Origin: Cheiracanthium punctorium
Lineage: Eukaryota; Arthropoda; Arachnida; Araneae; Cheiracanthiidae
Reading direction: 5' to 3'
DNA: 64,000 bases
Assembly: GCA_038373885.1 (NCBI GenBank)
Contig: JAWZYV010011897.1
Location: forward strand, 434,001-498,000
Part shown: piece after piece, positions 46,421-56,395 of the stretch
Numbering within the stretch: the stretch's first letter is position 1
Layout of the letters: every line of letters starts with the position of its first letter
The notes under the pieces: generated by a model
The model's database searches: none
Seen by the model: the letters and a program-made list of their open reading frames with translations, nothing else
What the model was told of the DNA's origin: nothing
Position numbers and translations under genes: made by a program

Positions 46421-46435
46421 GTTTCTTTCCTTCAG
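46421..46435 (+). other. probable splice acceptor of the IR exon
   Basis: GTTTCTTTCCTTCAG: a pyrimidine tract ending in AG at 46434-46435. If used, the exon begins at 46436 with one base completing a split codon, then Glu-Ile before the Met at 46443. Confidence 0.6.
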
Positions 46436-46442
46436 GGAAATC

Positions 46443-47723
46443 ATGTCATCAATTGATTTTCCAAAATTTTTAAGAATTGCATCGATTTCTAGTGCGCAAA
46501 ATGTCAATAGAAATAAGGAAAGTCCAAATCTAAGTTTTATTAACATGGATGATGAATTCATCAGCATTCTTTCCCAAAAGCTAGGATTTTCATATGAACA
46601 TGTATCGCCTAGCGATAATGAGTACGGAAGATTATCACCAGACGGCAACTGGACTGGATTAGTAGGAATGGCTCTACGCAAAGAAACTGATTTAATCATC
46701 AGCAGACTATCGATATCTGAAGGACGATCTGAGGTAATTGACTTCAGCTTTCCGTACTATATAGACCGCATAACTTTCGGGACAAGACACCCGGAGTACT
46801 CAGCAAGCAGTACGTCCTTCTTGAAACCTTTTTCTTTCAATCTATGGATGGCCATATTTGCATACGCCTTGATCACAACGGCAGTTCCCTACTTGCTGTT
46901 CAAAACAAGGAGACGTCTTTTCAAAGGCCAGGCCTCCAAATCCGCAGAAGAATTCATATTGAAATCTTGTTGCATAATCTCCGCAATGTTTCTTCGTTAC
47001 TTTTATACGGCATTACTGCTTTCCTTTTTGACTGTTCCTTCGCTGAGCGGCGTTCGAACCATCCCTGATTTGTCCACCGCAGTTGAAGCTGGAAAATACC
47101 GATGCTTGACGACACCGGGCGCCTTCATTGCCACAACTTTCACAAAATCCAGGGATGTAAATTTAAACGTCATCGGCCGCAGTCTGACCGAAAACAAAGC
47201 ATCTAACAACATTGAGGAAATTCTGAGCGACAAGCAATCACCAATCAAACCGGCGTTCATCATATCGCATGCCCGGCTATTGTATTTGGAGCCGAATTAC
47301 TTTGTGTCGAATGACGAGTTTTTCATCGATCTAAAAGGAATTGGTGTGAAGAGAGGTTTTTGCTGCAAGTCCGATTTGGACAGAGTCGTAAGTAATTTTT
47401 GGGCCTCAGGTATTTATAATAAGATTGTGAAGGATGTGTCATTCATCGAATCTCTGAAGACAACTGCCCAACCTATGAGTACAAAATTTGAAAGACCTTT
47501 ATCATTTGAAGACTTTCAAGGCGTATTTATTCTGCTGTTGGGTGGATATTCTTTTGCTTCGATAATAATTTTTGTGGAGTGGTTTTCTCATGAATGTGAG
47601 AGATACAGATTTTCCTTTATGATGCGATTTTGGGGTAAGCGAATTCTTAAACAGATTGTGAATCTAACAAAGGTAAAAGGAAAGAAGAAATTAAAAATTT
47701 TAAACTTTAGGAATTCCTTCTAA
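46443..47723 (+). CDS. ionotropic receptor / delta-type glutamate receptor-like
   Basis: Predicted ligand-gated ion channel of the IR type, acting in the plasma membrane, probably of sensory cells; ligand unknown. 426 codons, no amino-terminal domain. Lobe S1 (about 8-110) has LSPDGNWTGLVGMAL and then LSISEGRSEVIDFSFPYY. Arg95 aligns with the arginine that binds the ligand carboxylate in glutamate receptors. M1 is about 134-153, M3 about 176-198 (FYTALLLSFLTVP in place of SYTANLAAFLT), S2 about 205-350 and M4 about 358-379, then a short basic tail. The loop between M1 and M3 is only about 25-35 residues and lacks a recognisable pore helix, which is unusual. No stop or frameshift. The Met start is uncertain, because a good acceptor at 46435 keeps the frame open upstream; a signal-peptide exon may precede. 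AATAAA follows at 47905. Ends TAA at 47721-47723. Confidence 0.85.
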   Translation: MSSIDFPKFLRIASISSAQNVNRNKESPNLSFINMDDEFISILSQKLGFSYEHVSPSDNEYGRLSPDGNWTGLVGMALRKETDLIISRLSISEGRSEVIDFSFPYYIDRITFGTRHPEYSASSTSFLKPFSFNLWMAIFAYALITTAVPYLLFKTRRRLFKGQASKSAEEFILKSCCIISAMFLRYFYTALLLSFLTVPSLSGVRTIPDLSTAVEAGKYRCLTTPGAFIATTFTKSRDVNLNVIGRSLTENKASNNIEEILSDKQSPIKPAFIISHARLLYLEPNYFVSNDEFFIDLKGIGVKRGFCCKSDLDRVVSNFWASGIYNKIVKDVSFIESLKTTAQPMSTKFERPLSFEDFQGVFILLLGGYSFASIIIFVEWFSHECERYRFSFMMRFWGKRILKQIVNLTKVKGKKKLKILNFRNSF

Positions 47724-47904
47724 ATATATCATACGTAATTATGCTATTTGTTAAGTTTTATATTGGGTGTAGTACGTTTTGGTTTGTTAGTAACAGTAAT
47801 GTTCAGTTGTGTTTAAATTCATACAAGGATGGGAGGCTCTCAGAGTTTAATTACTAAACAAATCCAAAATCCACGATTTTCAAATTTTAGACTTATCATG
47901 ACTG

Positions 47905-47910
47905 AATAAA
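47905..47910 (+). terminator. polyadenylation signal of the IR gene
   Basis: AATAAA, 182 bases after the stop codon, in AT-rich DNA. The position is plausible for a 3' end; no transcript was seen. Confidence 0.5.
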
Positions 47911-48020
47911 GCATAAAGAAGAAAAGAATTGACATTTTGAACTCTTCTTCAATCAAAGGACTTGTTTGACGCGATCCTATATTAATTTAAAATATTCAGC
48001 CTTCAGCTGAAATTAGTTTC

Positions 48021-49101
48021 CCCTCCGCTAAAGAGGTTTTTTGACAGAACCTTTTAATTTGTATTGGCAGCCATGTACAGGATGTATTTGCATGTAAATC
48101 AAACGGGGAGAAACCAACCGTTCTTCCAGTGGTGTCAAGTATTTTAAACAATCCGGTATTTCGGGGAATTCGAAGCCATTGCTTATAGCTAATTCTGGTA
48201 TTGTCAATTTAATCAAACAATCGTAACATGTTTTGCAAAATTTGCCAATATCATCGATATCTTTGTAAAAGACTAGTTTTATAAAGTCCGTTGTCGCTCC
48301 TTTGGACAGTAAAGTTGTTTTGGAATGGGTTCTTATTGACTTTTTGAACCACAGTCGATCACAACAATAGCATTGGTGGATTGGACCATCAGCAACAGCT
48401 TCGAAAAATTTCTCAGCTAATTTACGAAATTCTAGTTCTTCACACCTTACATTTAGATCAGTATCTGTTCTTGGTCTTTTCGATGGTATATCTAGACAGA
48501 GTCGTAAACGTTTTCTGTCTTGTCTTCTGGATTTGGATTCCGCTTCTTGAGCAAGAAAATCTGGATCTTCCCTTTTTCTTTGCATAAATAGACGGTTAGT
48601 TTCACGATGACTTTCTTCCGGATTAGACAACTGGCGAGGACGGCCAGCGCGGCCTTGAACAACAGTCCCGGGTATATTCTTCTGATATTTAACGATGTAA
48701 TACTGAACAGTAGAGCGTGAAATACCAAGCCTACGAGCTATTTCACACTGATCCCGCAAAAATGAAAATTTTAGAAATGCCACGACAGAACACCACCACT
48801 TGCTCCGAGGAGGGACAAAAGTTTGAACGCGACTCTGGAAACAAATCCAAGTTCTGAAAAATGAAATCGGAACCTCGGGAACTTGACAGCCAGTCGCAGA
48901 CGCTCTGACAAAATCTTACAGTTTCCCCTTTTGTTTCATCTGACGTTACTTTGAAATTTTTCAAGTATCCATTATTCCAATCATGTGTCGGATCTTGGTG
49001 TGTTTCAAATTTCCGTGAGATCTGTAAGATTTTATTTACTATCAATTATCATCCACGACTTTTTTCGTCTGCCAAAAACTATTACCCTCTTTAGCGGAGG
49101 G
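48021..49101 (-). mobile_element. hairpin-ended element carrying the HTH-DUF6570 frame
   Basis: CCCTCCGCTAAAGAGG at 48021-48036 has a perfect inverted partner at 49086-49101, and each copy is itself a hairpin. At the right, TATTACCCTC and GAGGGTAATA (49080-49106) make a 10-bp stem. On the - strand the low-coordinate hairpin is followed by GGAAACTAAT, that is CTAA before a T, which fits a Helitron 3' end (hairpin then CTRR, insertion before T). Hairpins at both ends recall Helentron/Helitron2-like elements; a plain TIR element is the alternative. No Rep or helicase motif fits within 1.08 kb, so it is not autonomous. Confidence 0.6.
48028..48783 (-). CDS. HTH plus DUF6570-like (Helitron-associated) fragment
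   Basis: Open for at least 251 codons on the - strand. The codon at 48783 is GTG and the frame continues open upstream (through about 48830), so the true start is unknown; a spliced start is possible. First part: QCEIARRLGISRSTVQYYI and GRAGRPRQLS, a Tc1-type helix-turn-helix. Middle: a charged linker with KRPRT, a possible nuclear signal. Second part: CYCCDRLWFKKS and CKTCYDCL (two CxxC pairs, likely zinc-binding), then FEFPEIPDCLKYLTPLEERL and VSPRLIYMQI. The last two are typical of the DUF6570 region that precedes the Rep domain in Helitron proteins. It stops after LKGSVKKPL, inside the terminal repeat, exactly where Helitron proteins continue to Rep. No internal stop. Probably a captured N-terminal part; function unknown. 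Confidence 0.65.
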   Translation of the reverse strand: MAFLKFSFLRDQCEIARRLGISRSTVQYYIVKYQKNIPGTVVQGRAGRPRQLSNPEESHRETNRLFMQRKREDPDFLAQEAESKSRRQDRKRLRLCLDIPSKRPRTDTDLNVRCEELEFRKLAEKFFEAVADGPIHQCYCCDRLWFKKSIRTHSKTTLLSKGATTDFIKLVFYKDIDDIGKFCKTCYDCLIKLTIPELAISNGFEFPEIPDCLKYLTPLEERLVSPRLIYMQIHPVHGCQYKLKGSVKKPL

Positions 49102-49106
49102 TAATA
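49080..49106. repeat. terminal hairpin, 10-bp stem
   Basis: TATTACCCTC, loop TTTAGCG, GAGGGTAATA. Stem perfect. A shorter version (CCTC-CGCTAAA-GAGG) is at the other end of the element. Confidence 0.85.
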
Positions 49107-49109
49107 ATG

Positions 49110-50845
49110 CATAAAAGCACAAAATTTCACATCCTATATTTGCAATTTTGCAGAAAAGCCACAAAAATATATTTTACACCTTTTTTTTTTTCTTTAATGT
49201 CTATTAGTTTCAAACAATATTCGAGAGCCGTAATCGGCTAATTCTACATAAAACCAACCAATTTATCAATAGATATCCATCTTTTTTATCAAGTGAATGA
49301 ATGGGATTAAAAACACGTTTTCAAAAGAAAATATTTTGAATAATTATTGTTCAGATTCTCTCTACATAGCTGCTTCTTTTTTAATTTACTTTTTTTTTAT
49401 AGAATGTAAAAACAACACAACATCGAACTTTTTTTGCCATCAAGTTTGTTTTTCTTACATTCAAAGGGCAGCCTTCGCTATATTTACCTGTCATCGGATT
49501 TCCTCATTGGTTAAAAGTAAATGTAATTACTTTAATGAGAAATAAATGTTTTCTCGGTGATATTTGTCTATATCACTTAATTGGTAGCATACGTTTGTTT
49601 GGTGTGTGTCTGATTTTTCGTCGATTTAAGGTAGTTTTCCCCCATAGCGGAAAATAAAAGATTGTCGCTTTGTTAAATGAAGTATTGCAAAACTCTGGAG
49701 TAGAGCAAGTTTGAAAGGTATTATGTAAAAGCATCCAATTTTTAGATTCACTAGAACAGTTAATGTTCGTAGTTTAGCTTGTCATATAGTCGGGAATGTC
49801 AGGGCACTTTCTTAAGTTTTCAAGCTTCAGACTAAATTTTTGCCTGGGAAAGAAACTCATTTACAGAGTTGGGGAGACAGGTTTCAGGTACTTGTAGGGT
49901 GGGGGCCCCCTGAAAAAAATCAACTGTGCATTGTAATTTAAATTAAAACTCATTTACTTATCTCAAATCACTCATGCATAAAGATAGTCTTGCCTCCCTA
50001 TGTTTAGAACACTGCATAGCGTTGCGTTACACGTAGGAAGTTATGTTGTGTAACCACCACTAACTTGGGTTTAACCAGAAAGGACCAATACGTGCAAGTT
50101 TGGTTGAAAACAGAATGAATATCCGCTGTTACGTTTTTGCAACATCGAGAGAGAACATTTTAACTATCTGAACGTCTTGAAAGTCAAAAATGTTGAAAAT
50201 AGACTTTACTGCACGGCAATTACGTACGTAATAGGAAGGGTGTTTCCATGGAGTTTAATCCAAAACTAATAACCAATATTTAATCTGTTCGATCTCACCA
50301 TTAAAAATATGGCACGAAGAAAATTCCCTTTTAGTATCCAGAATTGCTTTCCATCGTGGGTCTTTGAATGCTCCAGCATCGGGACCATAATTGCGTGACG
50401 CTGAGATCTGCAGTGCTTTCAAAAACCCAGCGTATGAAATAAACACTGAGCACAGAAGGGAAATCTTCACCGTTGCATCTTTACAAAGATGGAAGCGAGC
50501 ATATTAAACTTGGTGAAAAGATTAAAATTTTAACACAAAGGATGCCTCATCACCTTAGAAAAATTTTGGATAAAAGAAATAAAATATCAAGACATAATAA
50601 GAGCTATATATTCGCTACATCAAAGCTTGAATTTTTAAAAGTGCACTTGGGTGCATTTTATTTTATACAAATATAAATATGATAGTAAATGTAATTATAT
50701 TTCATAGCCGCTTAAAGTATTAATTATTAGCCGACTTAAATGTTTTTTTTTTCTTCTTCGGAATTTTTTGGGATACCTGAATATAACGCAGCAAGAGAAT
50801 AAAACCGCCGACTTTATTTGTTTGGGATTATGACAACCTCTCTCA
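49110..50845. other. no gene supported
   Basis: AT-rich. Short frames at 49297-49545 and 50255-50470 have no domain. GGGTCTTTGAATGCTCC at about 50358 recurs in part at about 61292 (GGATCTTTGAATGCTCC), a hint of another worn dispersed repeat. Confidence 0.35.
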
Positions 50846-50849
50846 TTCT

Positions 50850-51060
50850 GCGTTGCTGTGGGATTGTGTATGTTAAAGGCAGCTGGTGCACGTAAAATCT
50901 GTTCGTTGCTCCAATCTGCTCCGGGTTGAAACGATACCTCTAGGGGTGCCACTGCAGGTGTTTGTCTGTCATCTGGAATTGGTTCAAAATTAGGGATACC
51001 GAGCTAAGTAGATCTTTCTTTCACTGGAGCTCAAGGAAATGGAAGCCGCTCGATTTCGCC
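50850..51060 (+). repeat. 5S-type SINE body, third copy
   Basis: GCACGTAAAATCTGTTCGTT, AACGATACCTCTAGGGGTGC and TGGAATTGGTTCAAAATTAG match the 18.2-kb SINE. The 5S promoter part is missing (5' truncated). Confidence 0.7.
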
Positions 51061-52034
51061 CATGATGGGCGCCCTTTCGGAACAACAATATTTGTTCCCC
51101 GAAATTGTTCGGAACACAACAATTTCCAGGCTCGCCCTTTAGGAACAACAATAACACGTATCCAAGAAGTTTTAATGACTGTGTAAGTGTAAAATATACA
51201 ATGATTGGATTTCCCCGTAAAAGAATGTACGCGCCATTGGAAATGTGGTTTTTAGGAGTGTGATAAGAGTGTAGTAAAAAATTAACATTGAGTGTTAGAA
51301 TTATATATAAATTTTCCTGTATAGTAGGAAAGAAAAGAAAAAAAAAACTTTGGGGCGGGACTTTCCTCTTGGGACCTCTTCTGATTGTTTCGAACTTTTT
51401 GAGCATAAAAAGAAACCAGGAATATTAGTTAGCATCGGTATAAAGCCATTAGCTATTTGCATCTGTTACATTGTAAATTCGATTTCATGAAAAGGAACCG
51501 GGTAGCTGTTGGAAATAGAACACAGCCATCACTATCATGATCGTAAGAATGACATGAGGGATGTCGCTATTGCTTGACGTAAAACTAATGTCACAACAAA
51601 GGGAACTAATCTCGTAATTTTTTAATACATTTTTATTAGGGATCGATCGATACCGCATTTTCGCCGATGACCGATACCGATAAATTTACCTATAAATTCA
51701 TTTACAGAAGTAGCCGATACCAATACTTTTAAGTTATGGTATCGGCCGATACCGACACTTAACCGATACCGATACTTTTCATAATTTAATGTCATTTAAA
51801 CCTACATCTGTATTCTGGGCAGTTTTTGTAACGCGAGTGTAGTTCTCGTTAAAATGAATAACAGCATGATGAAATTTGATCCCAGTAGAAAGCATTAAAA
51901 AGAAAAAGCACTAGATACATTGAAGTGCGAATTTACAGTTGTTCTAGTCATTCTTTTCTATTCAATCATGCCGACGAATGGCCGAATTTATAAAAAGCTG
52001 AGCGCTGGGAAGCGTCTTAGTGTGCAGGTTTGGA

Positions 52035-52195
52035 ATCCTTTCTCCTCGCGTGGCTGTCAATCTAGTGGTCTAGAGCATTGGGCGATTTTCTCCAGATGTT
52101 ACGTGAATATGCGTTAGACTCCCTTAAAAAGTATTCCGCCTAAGCCCCCCTTCCTATAGGTAGATGCCCCTCATTTAGGCTTGACAGAACACAAA
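52035..52195 (+). repeat. tRNA-derived SINE, 5'-shortened
   Basis: GGCTGTCAATCTAGTGGTCTA, TTTTCTCCAGATGTTACGTG and GTTAGACTCCCTTAAAAAG follow the family order; the head is absent. Confidence 0.7.
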
Positions 52196-52419
52196 CATGG
52201 GGGGGGGGGAGTTAAAGGGACATATTAATAAGAGAATCCATTTCCAGTGCCAACTGGTGCAAATATTTAAATCAGTTTTTCTCAACCTCTATTTTGTCGC
52301 CTAATTCTTGCTATGGGCCAGATAAAAGGTTTCCATATTAGACCCAAAACAGATTCCTGATTGCTCTTACTATATGTGTCTTTGTTTTTGGTTCATGCCT
52401 CGATTTTGTGCTTACAAAA

Positions 52420-52585
52420 GTAAACACATGAAATATATTCAACTTCAAAGCTTGCAAGTTTTATTTAGATTTTCTTTAATTATAATTCTTTCACATATGA
52501 AAATATATTTTTAGATTACTTAAACTGCATTAAATTGTGGTAATGTATAAACTGTACAATATTATGTAAGTACATATGTATTTAG
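52420..52585 (+). repeat. 166-bp inverted repeat, left arm
   Basis: GTAAACACATGAAATATATT through TACATATGTATTTAG. The inverse at 53282-53447 differs by only one substitution and one single-base indel that I can see. Confidence 0.93.
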
Positions 52586-53202
52586 ATATTGTTCATTAAA
52601 TACGTATGTATATTCTTCCCTTAAAATGCATAATAAATTCACATTAATTAATGGTTTTATTTATCTGCTCCAATTATTTAACCATTAAGTGAATTATTAA
52701 ATGTTTTAGCAAGATTTCTTTTTAATATGAACTCATATGATCATTTTTAAGTTCTTTTTGAAAATCCGAATATTTTGATTCTTCGGACAGGGTTAAGTCA
52801 CAATTAATCCGGGGATGATCTAGAGCACAAAAGGGGCGTCTTTTTTACTTTTGCAGAGGGGGGGGGGGTAGTCCGACAAACGTCATTCGGTTCAAACCCT
52901 ATCCCAGTTTGCATGCGCAGAAATACGATTCACTTCCGATAGCAGAATGCTACATTCGGTTTCAAATATTTCCGGCTGACTAATATTAAAATGTCTGTAT
53001 CTGAAGTTCTATAAACTAAATAGAAACAAATTCCTCAAACGTATTTCGAAGGCTGAAATATTACACTTTAACACAAACATGGGCAACCGCCGGCCCGCGG
53101 GCCGGATGTGGTACGCCACGGCTTTTGATCCGGCCCCCGGAACATTTGAAAACTCCGTATAAACCATTCAATATCCCATATGAATCCCAATTATACGGTC
53201 CG

Positions 53203-53279
53203 CCACTTCGCGAAAATCCGCAAGTACTATCCACTTCGCTAAAATCCGCAAGTACTATCCACTTCGCTAAAATCCGCAA
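53203..53279 (+). repeat. tandem repeat, 28 bp x 2.7
   Basis: CACTTCGCTAAAATCCGCAA plus GTACTATC repeated; the first unit has GCGAAAAT. Nearly identical units. Confidence 0.92.
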
Positions 53280-53281
53280 TC

Positions 53282-53447
53282 TAAATACATATGTACTTAC
53301 ATAATATTGTACAGTTTATACATTATCACAATTTAATGCAGTTTAAGTAATCTTAAAAATATATTTTCATATGTGAAAGAATTATAATTAAAGAAAATCT
53401 AAATAAAACTTGCAAGCTTTGAAGTTGAATATATTTCATGTGTTTAC
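53282..53447 (-). repeat. 166-bp inverted repeat, right arm
   Basis: Reverse complement of 52420-52585; it lies wholly inside the 440-bp hAT, whereas the left arm lies outside it. Confidence 0.93.
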
Positions 53448-53725
53448 TTGGGCCGCGACTTCGCTAACATTCTAAAGTTTGGCCCACAACTTTTCAAAGG
53501 TTGCACATACCTGCTTTAACACTCTAAAGGTCGTCGTCCCCTGAAACATCAAACGATGTCAAGGACCGTCTCCCCCCCCTCAATTTTGATATCTATATCA
53601 TGCCCAAGCCGAATCAGATGTCCTTGCGCCAATTTTTTTAAATAAAAATTTAAAGCATGTCTCTTAAGCGCGAAATCTATATCAAGAGCTAGACTTTCTC
53701 CAATGATATCAAAAGCCTATATATA

Positions 53726-54704
53726 CAGTAGAATCTCCCTATAACGAAGTCTCCTTACAACGAATTTCTCCCTATAACGAAATTTTTCATGGAAACGTAA
53801 CTTTAAGGCTTAAATAACACTATAAACATTCTGCATATAACGAAGAGCTTATCTTCCCATAGCGAATATTTCAGATTTACTTTTGATTTTTTTTGTTGTT
53901 GTTGTTAGTTTTGAAGAAAATTTTAATTTTATAACAGACCACTTAGTGGAAGAGTAACAGATGATAAAAATGGAGGCCAGGAAAGTGAAACTGACTCCGA
54001 TGATGAAGACACTTCGCCAGCGCTCGATAATGAACAACAGGGGCACCGGGCATTGATAGATTTGGGGGCCCCCAATCTATGAAATTTGTTATATTTTTTC
54101 ATAAAATTTTGATATAAAAAAGAATATTTCAGAAAAAACATTTAAAATTACGGGCCCTTTCAAGTCGGGAGCCCTGGGCAAAGTCCCAATTTGCCCATAT
54201 AATAATAAGGCCCTACGCTTCACGACCAAAACCACATCAAACTTTAATGCTTCAACCTTTCAAAACCATTAAAAAGAGGTTTCCAAATGGAAGAAAATGT
54301 GCCTCACTCTATTTTCAGCGGACTTTTAAAATGTGAATATTTTTATGAAAATTTAAAATCACAGAATGCAAAACAATGTAAAATAACGGAATTTTGAAGT
54401 AAAATAAACGTAAGTGCATTACATATTTTATTCTCTAAATTCGTGGATTGTCTTTACTTTTGAACATTTCATTTATAGAATGAAAAGTAAGAAACCGTAA
54501 GTTTAACAAATTTATAATAAATACCAATTTATTTTTAGTTGAAAGTCCTAATTTAATACTTTTAAACATCGAATCAACTAAAAAGTTTGTAATATTTGAT
54601 GAAATAACTGCAAAAATCTCTAATCTCTGTCCAACGAAATTTTCTCTATAGCGAATTTTTTAATTGGAACCGAGCGAGTTCGTCGTTATAGGGAGATTCA
54701 ATTG
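53726..54704 (+). mobile_element. pogo/Tigger-like element remnant, 979 bp
   Basis: Left CAGTAGAATCTCCCTATAAC beside TA; right GTTATAGGGAGATTCAATTG. These are the ends of the pogo/Tigger group (CAGTxGAAxCTCCCTATAACGA). Further CTATAACGAA motifs follow at both ends. At about 53937-54038 a + strand frame reads RVTDDKNGGQESETDSDDED, plausible as the acidic C-terminus of a pogo transposase. A hAT copy (54038-54215) interrupts it. Confidence 0.8.
54038..54215 (-). mobile_element. hAT-type MITE, relative of 39986-40179
   Basis: Inverse copy of the 39986-40179 element: GGGCAAATTGGGACTTTGCC, AACAAATTTCATAGATTGGG and CAATGCCCGGTGCC match. No clear duplication remains. Confidence 0.7.
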
Positions 54705-54816
54705 TGTGTGTTGCCCTAATCTTTCAGAATATTTTTCTATTTTTACACTGTTCTATGCATAAATGCTAAAAATATCGCCAATATTTGTTAATATAATTTC
54801 ATACTATATATATATA

Positions 54817-54978
54817 CATAGCTGCCAACCTTCCCGATTTCTTCGAGAGATTTCCCACCACAAATTTTTACCTAGCAATTCATACTTAAAATAACGCCCA
54901 AAATTTAATGGAAAATAAAACTGTTTAAAAATTGTGGTGGGAAATCCCCTGAAGAAATCGGGAAATTTGGCAGCTATG
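54817..54978. mobile_element. hAT-type MITE, 162 bp (copy 2)
   Basis: Ends CATAGCTGCCAACCTTCCCG and, inverted, CATAGCTGCCAAATTTCCCG, flanked by TATATATA on both sides (54809-54816 and 54979-54986). Same length and ends as 4863-5024, with a diverged interior. Confidence 0.88.
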
Positions 54979-55229
54979 TATATATATGAAGGAACTCTTT
55001 TTCGAGTCCACACAGTGTGAAAATAAATGTTTATAAAACTGAATTAAATTATAGCCTACCTCTCGACATTCGTTTTCTGCAATCCTTGCAGATAGCGTAT
55101 TAGCGTTGGGCACCAATTCAAAACAATTTAGAAGAATAGACGATTATCCTGTTAAACTGTCATCTAACGATTCTTCGTCCATAATTTCGACCACACTTGG
55201 TGCTACGACATCCATTTAGCGATGGTTAG

Positions 55230-55262
<33 letters not shown>

Positions 55263-55339
55263 AAAATCTGAAACATTTTCAGATTTTAAATACGCACCAA
55301 AGTGCTATATATTAAAAGCGTATCATGGTTTATGCGTCG

Positions 55340-56395
55340 TCCCTATTTTTCTTCCTTATTCCATTAACTTGGAGAGTGTATCATTATTCATGACTGTGCC
55401 TTATTTTTCTTCCTTGTTTCATAAAACCCATCTTTGGAATCGAAATCTACCTTAAAATCGCCTATTTAAACTATTTTACAATCGTTGCCAAGTATATTCC
55501 AACTATACTTCACCGTCTTAAATATTGTTTCGAATGTCCATCAGAATCCACGAGTGTGCCGTGTTTCTCTTTCTGGGTTGATTCCTACTTTAACGCCCCG
55601 ACTCTCGCCAAGGTGGCGATCATTAAACATATGGAAGTACTACGACGATTTTTATATTTATGCGACAATCGCAATTTAGAATTAAAATGGCGATTTAGCA
55701 CAACAGTACGTAAAGCATTCCGTGACATTTTTATTTATCTTAGGTTACCTATTAATGTAGTTTTAATAATTAAGTGTTTAACAGGTCCTTAACAGGTGCG
55801 TTTATCGCTATTTTGTTCACTTTAGTTTTCATATAGTTCTTTCGGGAGCGTTGAAACTTGTCCATATGTCCTAGAGACCCATGACTGCAAAGCTCGCCAA
55901 AGTGCGGGATTTTTTAGGTTTCCGAGAGCGGGGGCGTTAAAATAGGAATCAACTCTTACTTGTATCGTAAAACACATCTTTGGAATCGAAATCTATCTTA
56001 AAATCAACTACTGAAACTGTTCTGCAATCTTCTGAAGGCATATTCCAACTATATATCCCGTAGACATTTTAAATACTGTTTGGATTGGGCATCATAATCC
56101 ATGAGTGTACCGTGTTTTCCTTCCTTGTTCCATGAAACAGTTCTTCGGAATAGAAATCTACATTGAAATCGCCTACCAAAACTGTTTAACAATTTTCTCC
56201 AGGCATAGTCAAACCATACTTACACCTTTATAAATACCATTTGGAAAGTGTATCATAATCTATGAGTGTACCGTATTTGTCTTCTCTGTTCTATAAAACA
56301 CTTCTTCGGAATTAAAATCTATATTAAAATCGCCTACTAAAACTATTTTACAATATTCGCCAGGCGTTTTCTAACTATACTCGAAATATATTTAC
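55340..56395 (-). repeat. satellite array, about 160-bp unit
   Basis: Phrases such as CTTTGGAATCGAAATCTACC, TTAAAATCGCCTACTAAAAC, AGGCATATTCCAACTATA and GTATCATAATCCATGAGTGT recur at about 55430, 55980, 56145 and 56300. A MITE (55577-55953) interrupts the array. Single units lie at 58590-58850 and 13545-13690 in the other orientation. Confidence 0.8.
55577..55953. mobile_element. inverted-repeat MITE, 377 bp, inside the satellite
   Basis: GTTGATTCCTACTTTAACGC and, inverted, GTTGATTCCTATTTTAACGC are near-perfect terminal repeats, continuing into GACTCTCG and GCTCTCGG. No certain duplication. The 78-codon frame at 55556-55792 lies mostly in it and is not credited. Confidence 0.75.

Larger units (their letters stand above)
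53074..53513. mobile_element. hAT-type element, 440 bp
   Basis: Ends CAAACATGGGCAACC and, inverted, CAGGTATGTGCAACC, flanked by a perfect 8-bp duplication CTTTAACA (53066-53073 and 53514-53521). CCGGCCCGCGGGCCGGATG near the left end is typical of hAT elements. Contains a 28-bp tandem repeat and the right arm of the 166-bp inverted repeat. Confidence 0.92.

Noticed and set aside
55556..55792. 78-codon frame inside the satellite region
   Set aside because: Overlaps a MITE with clear inverted ends; no domain.
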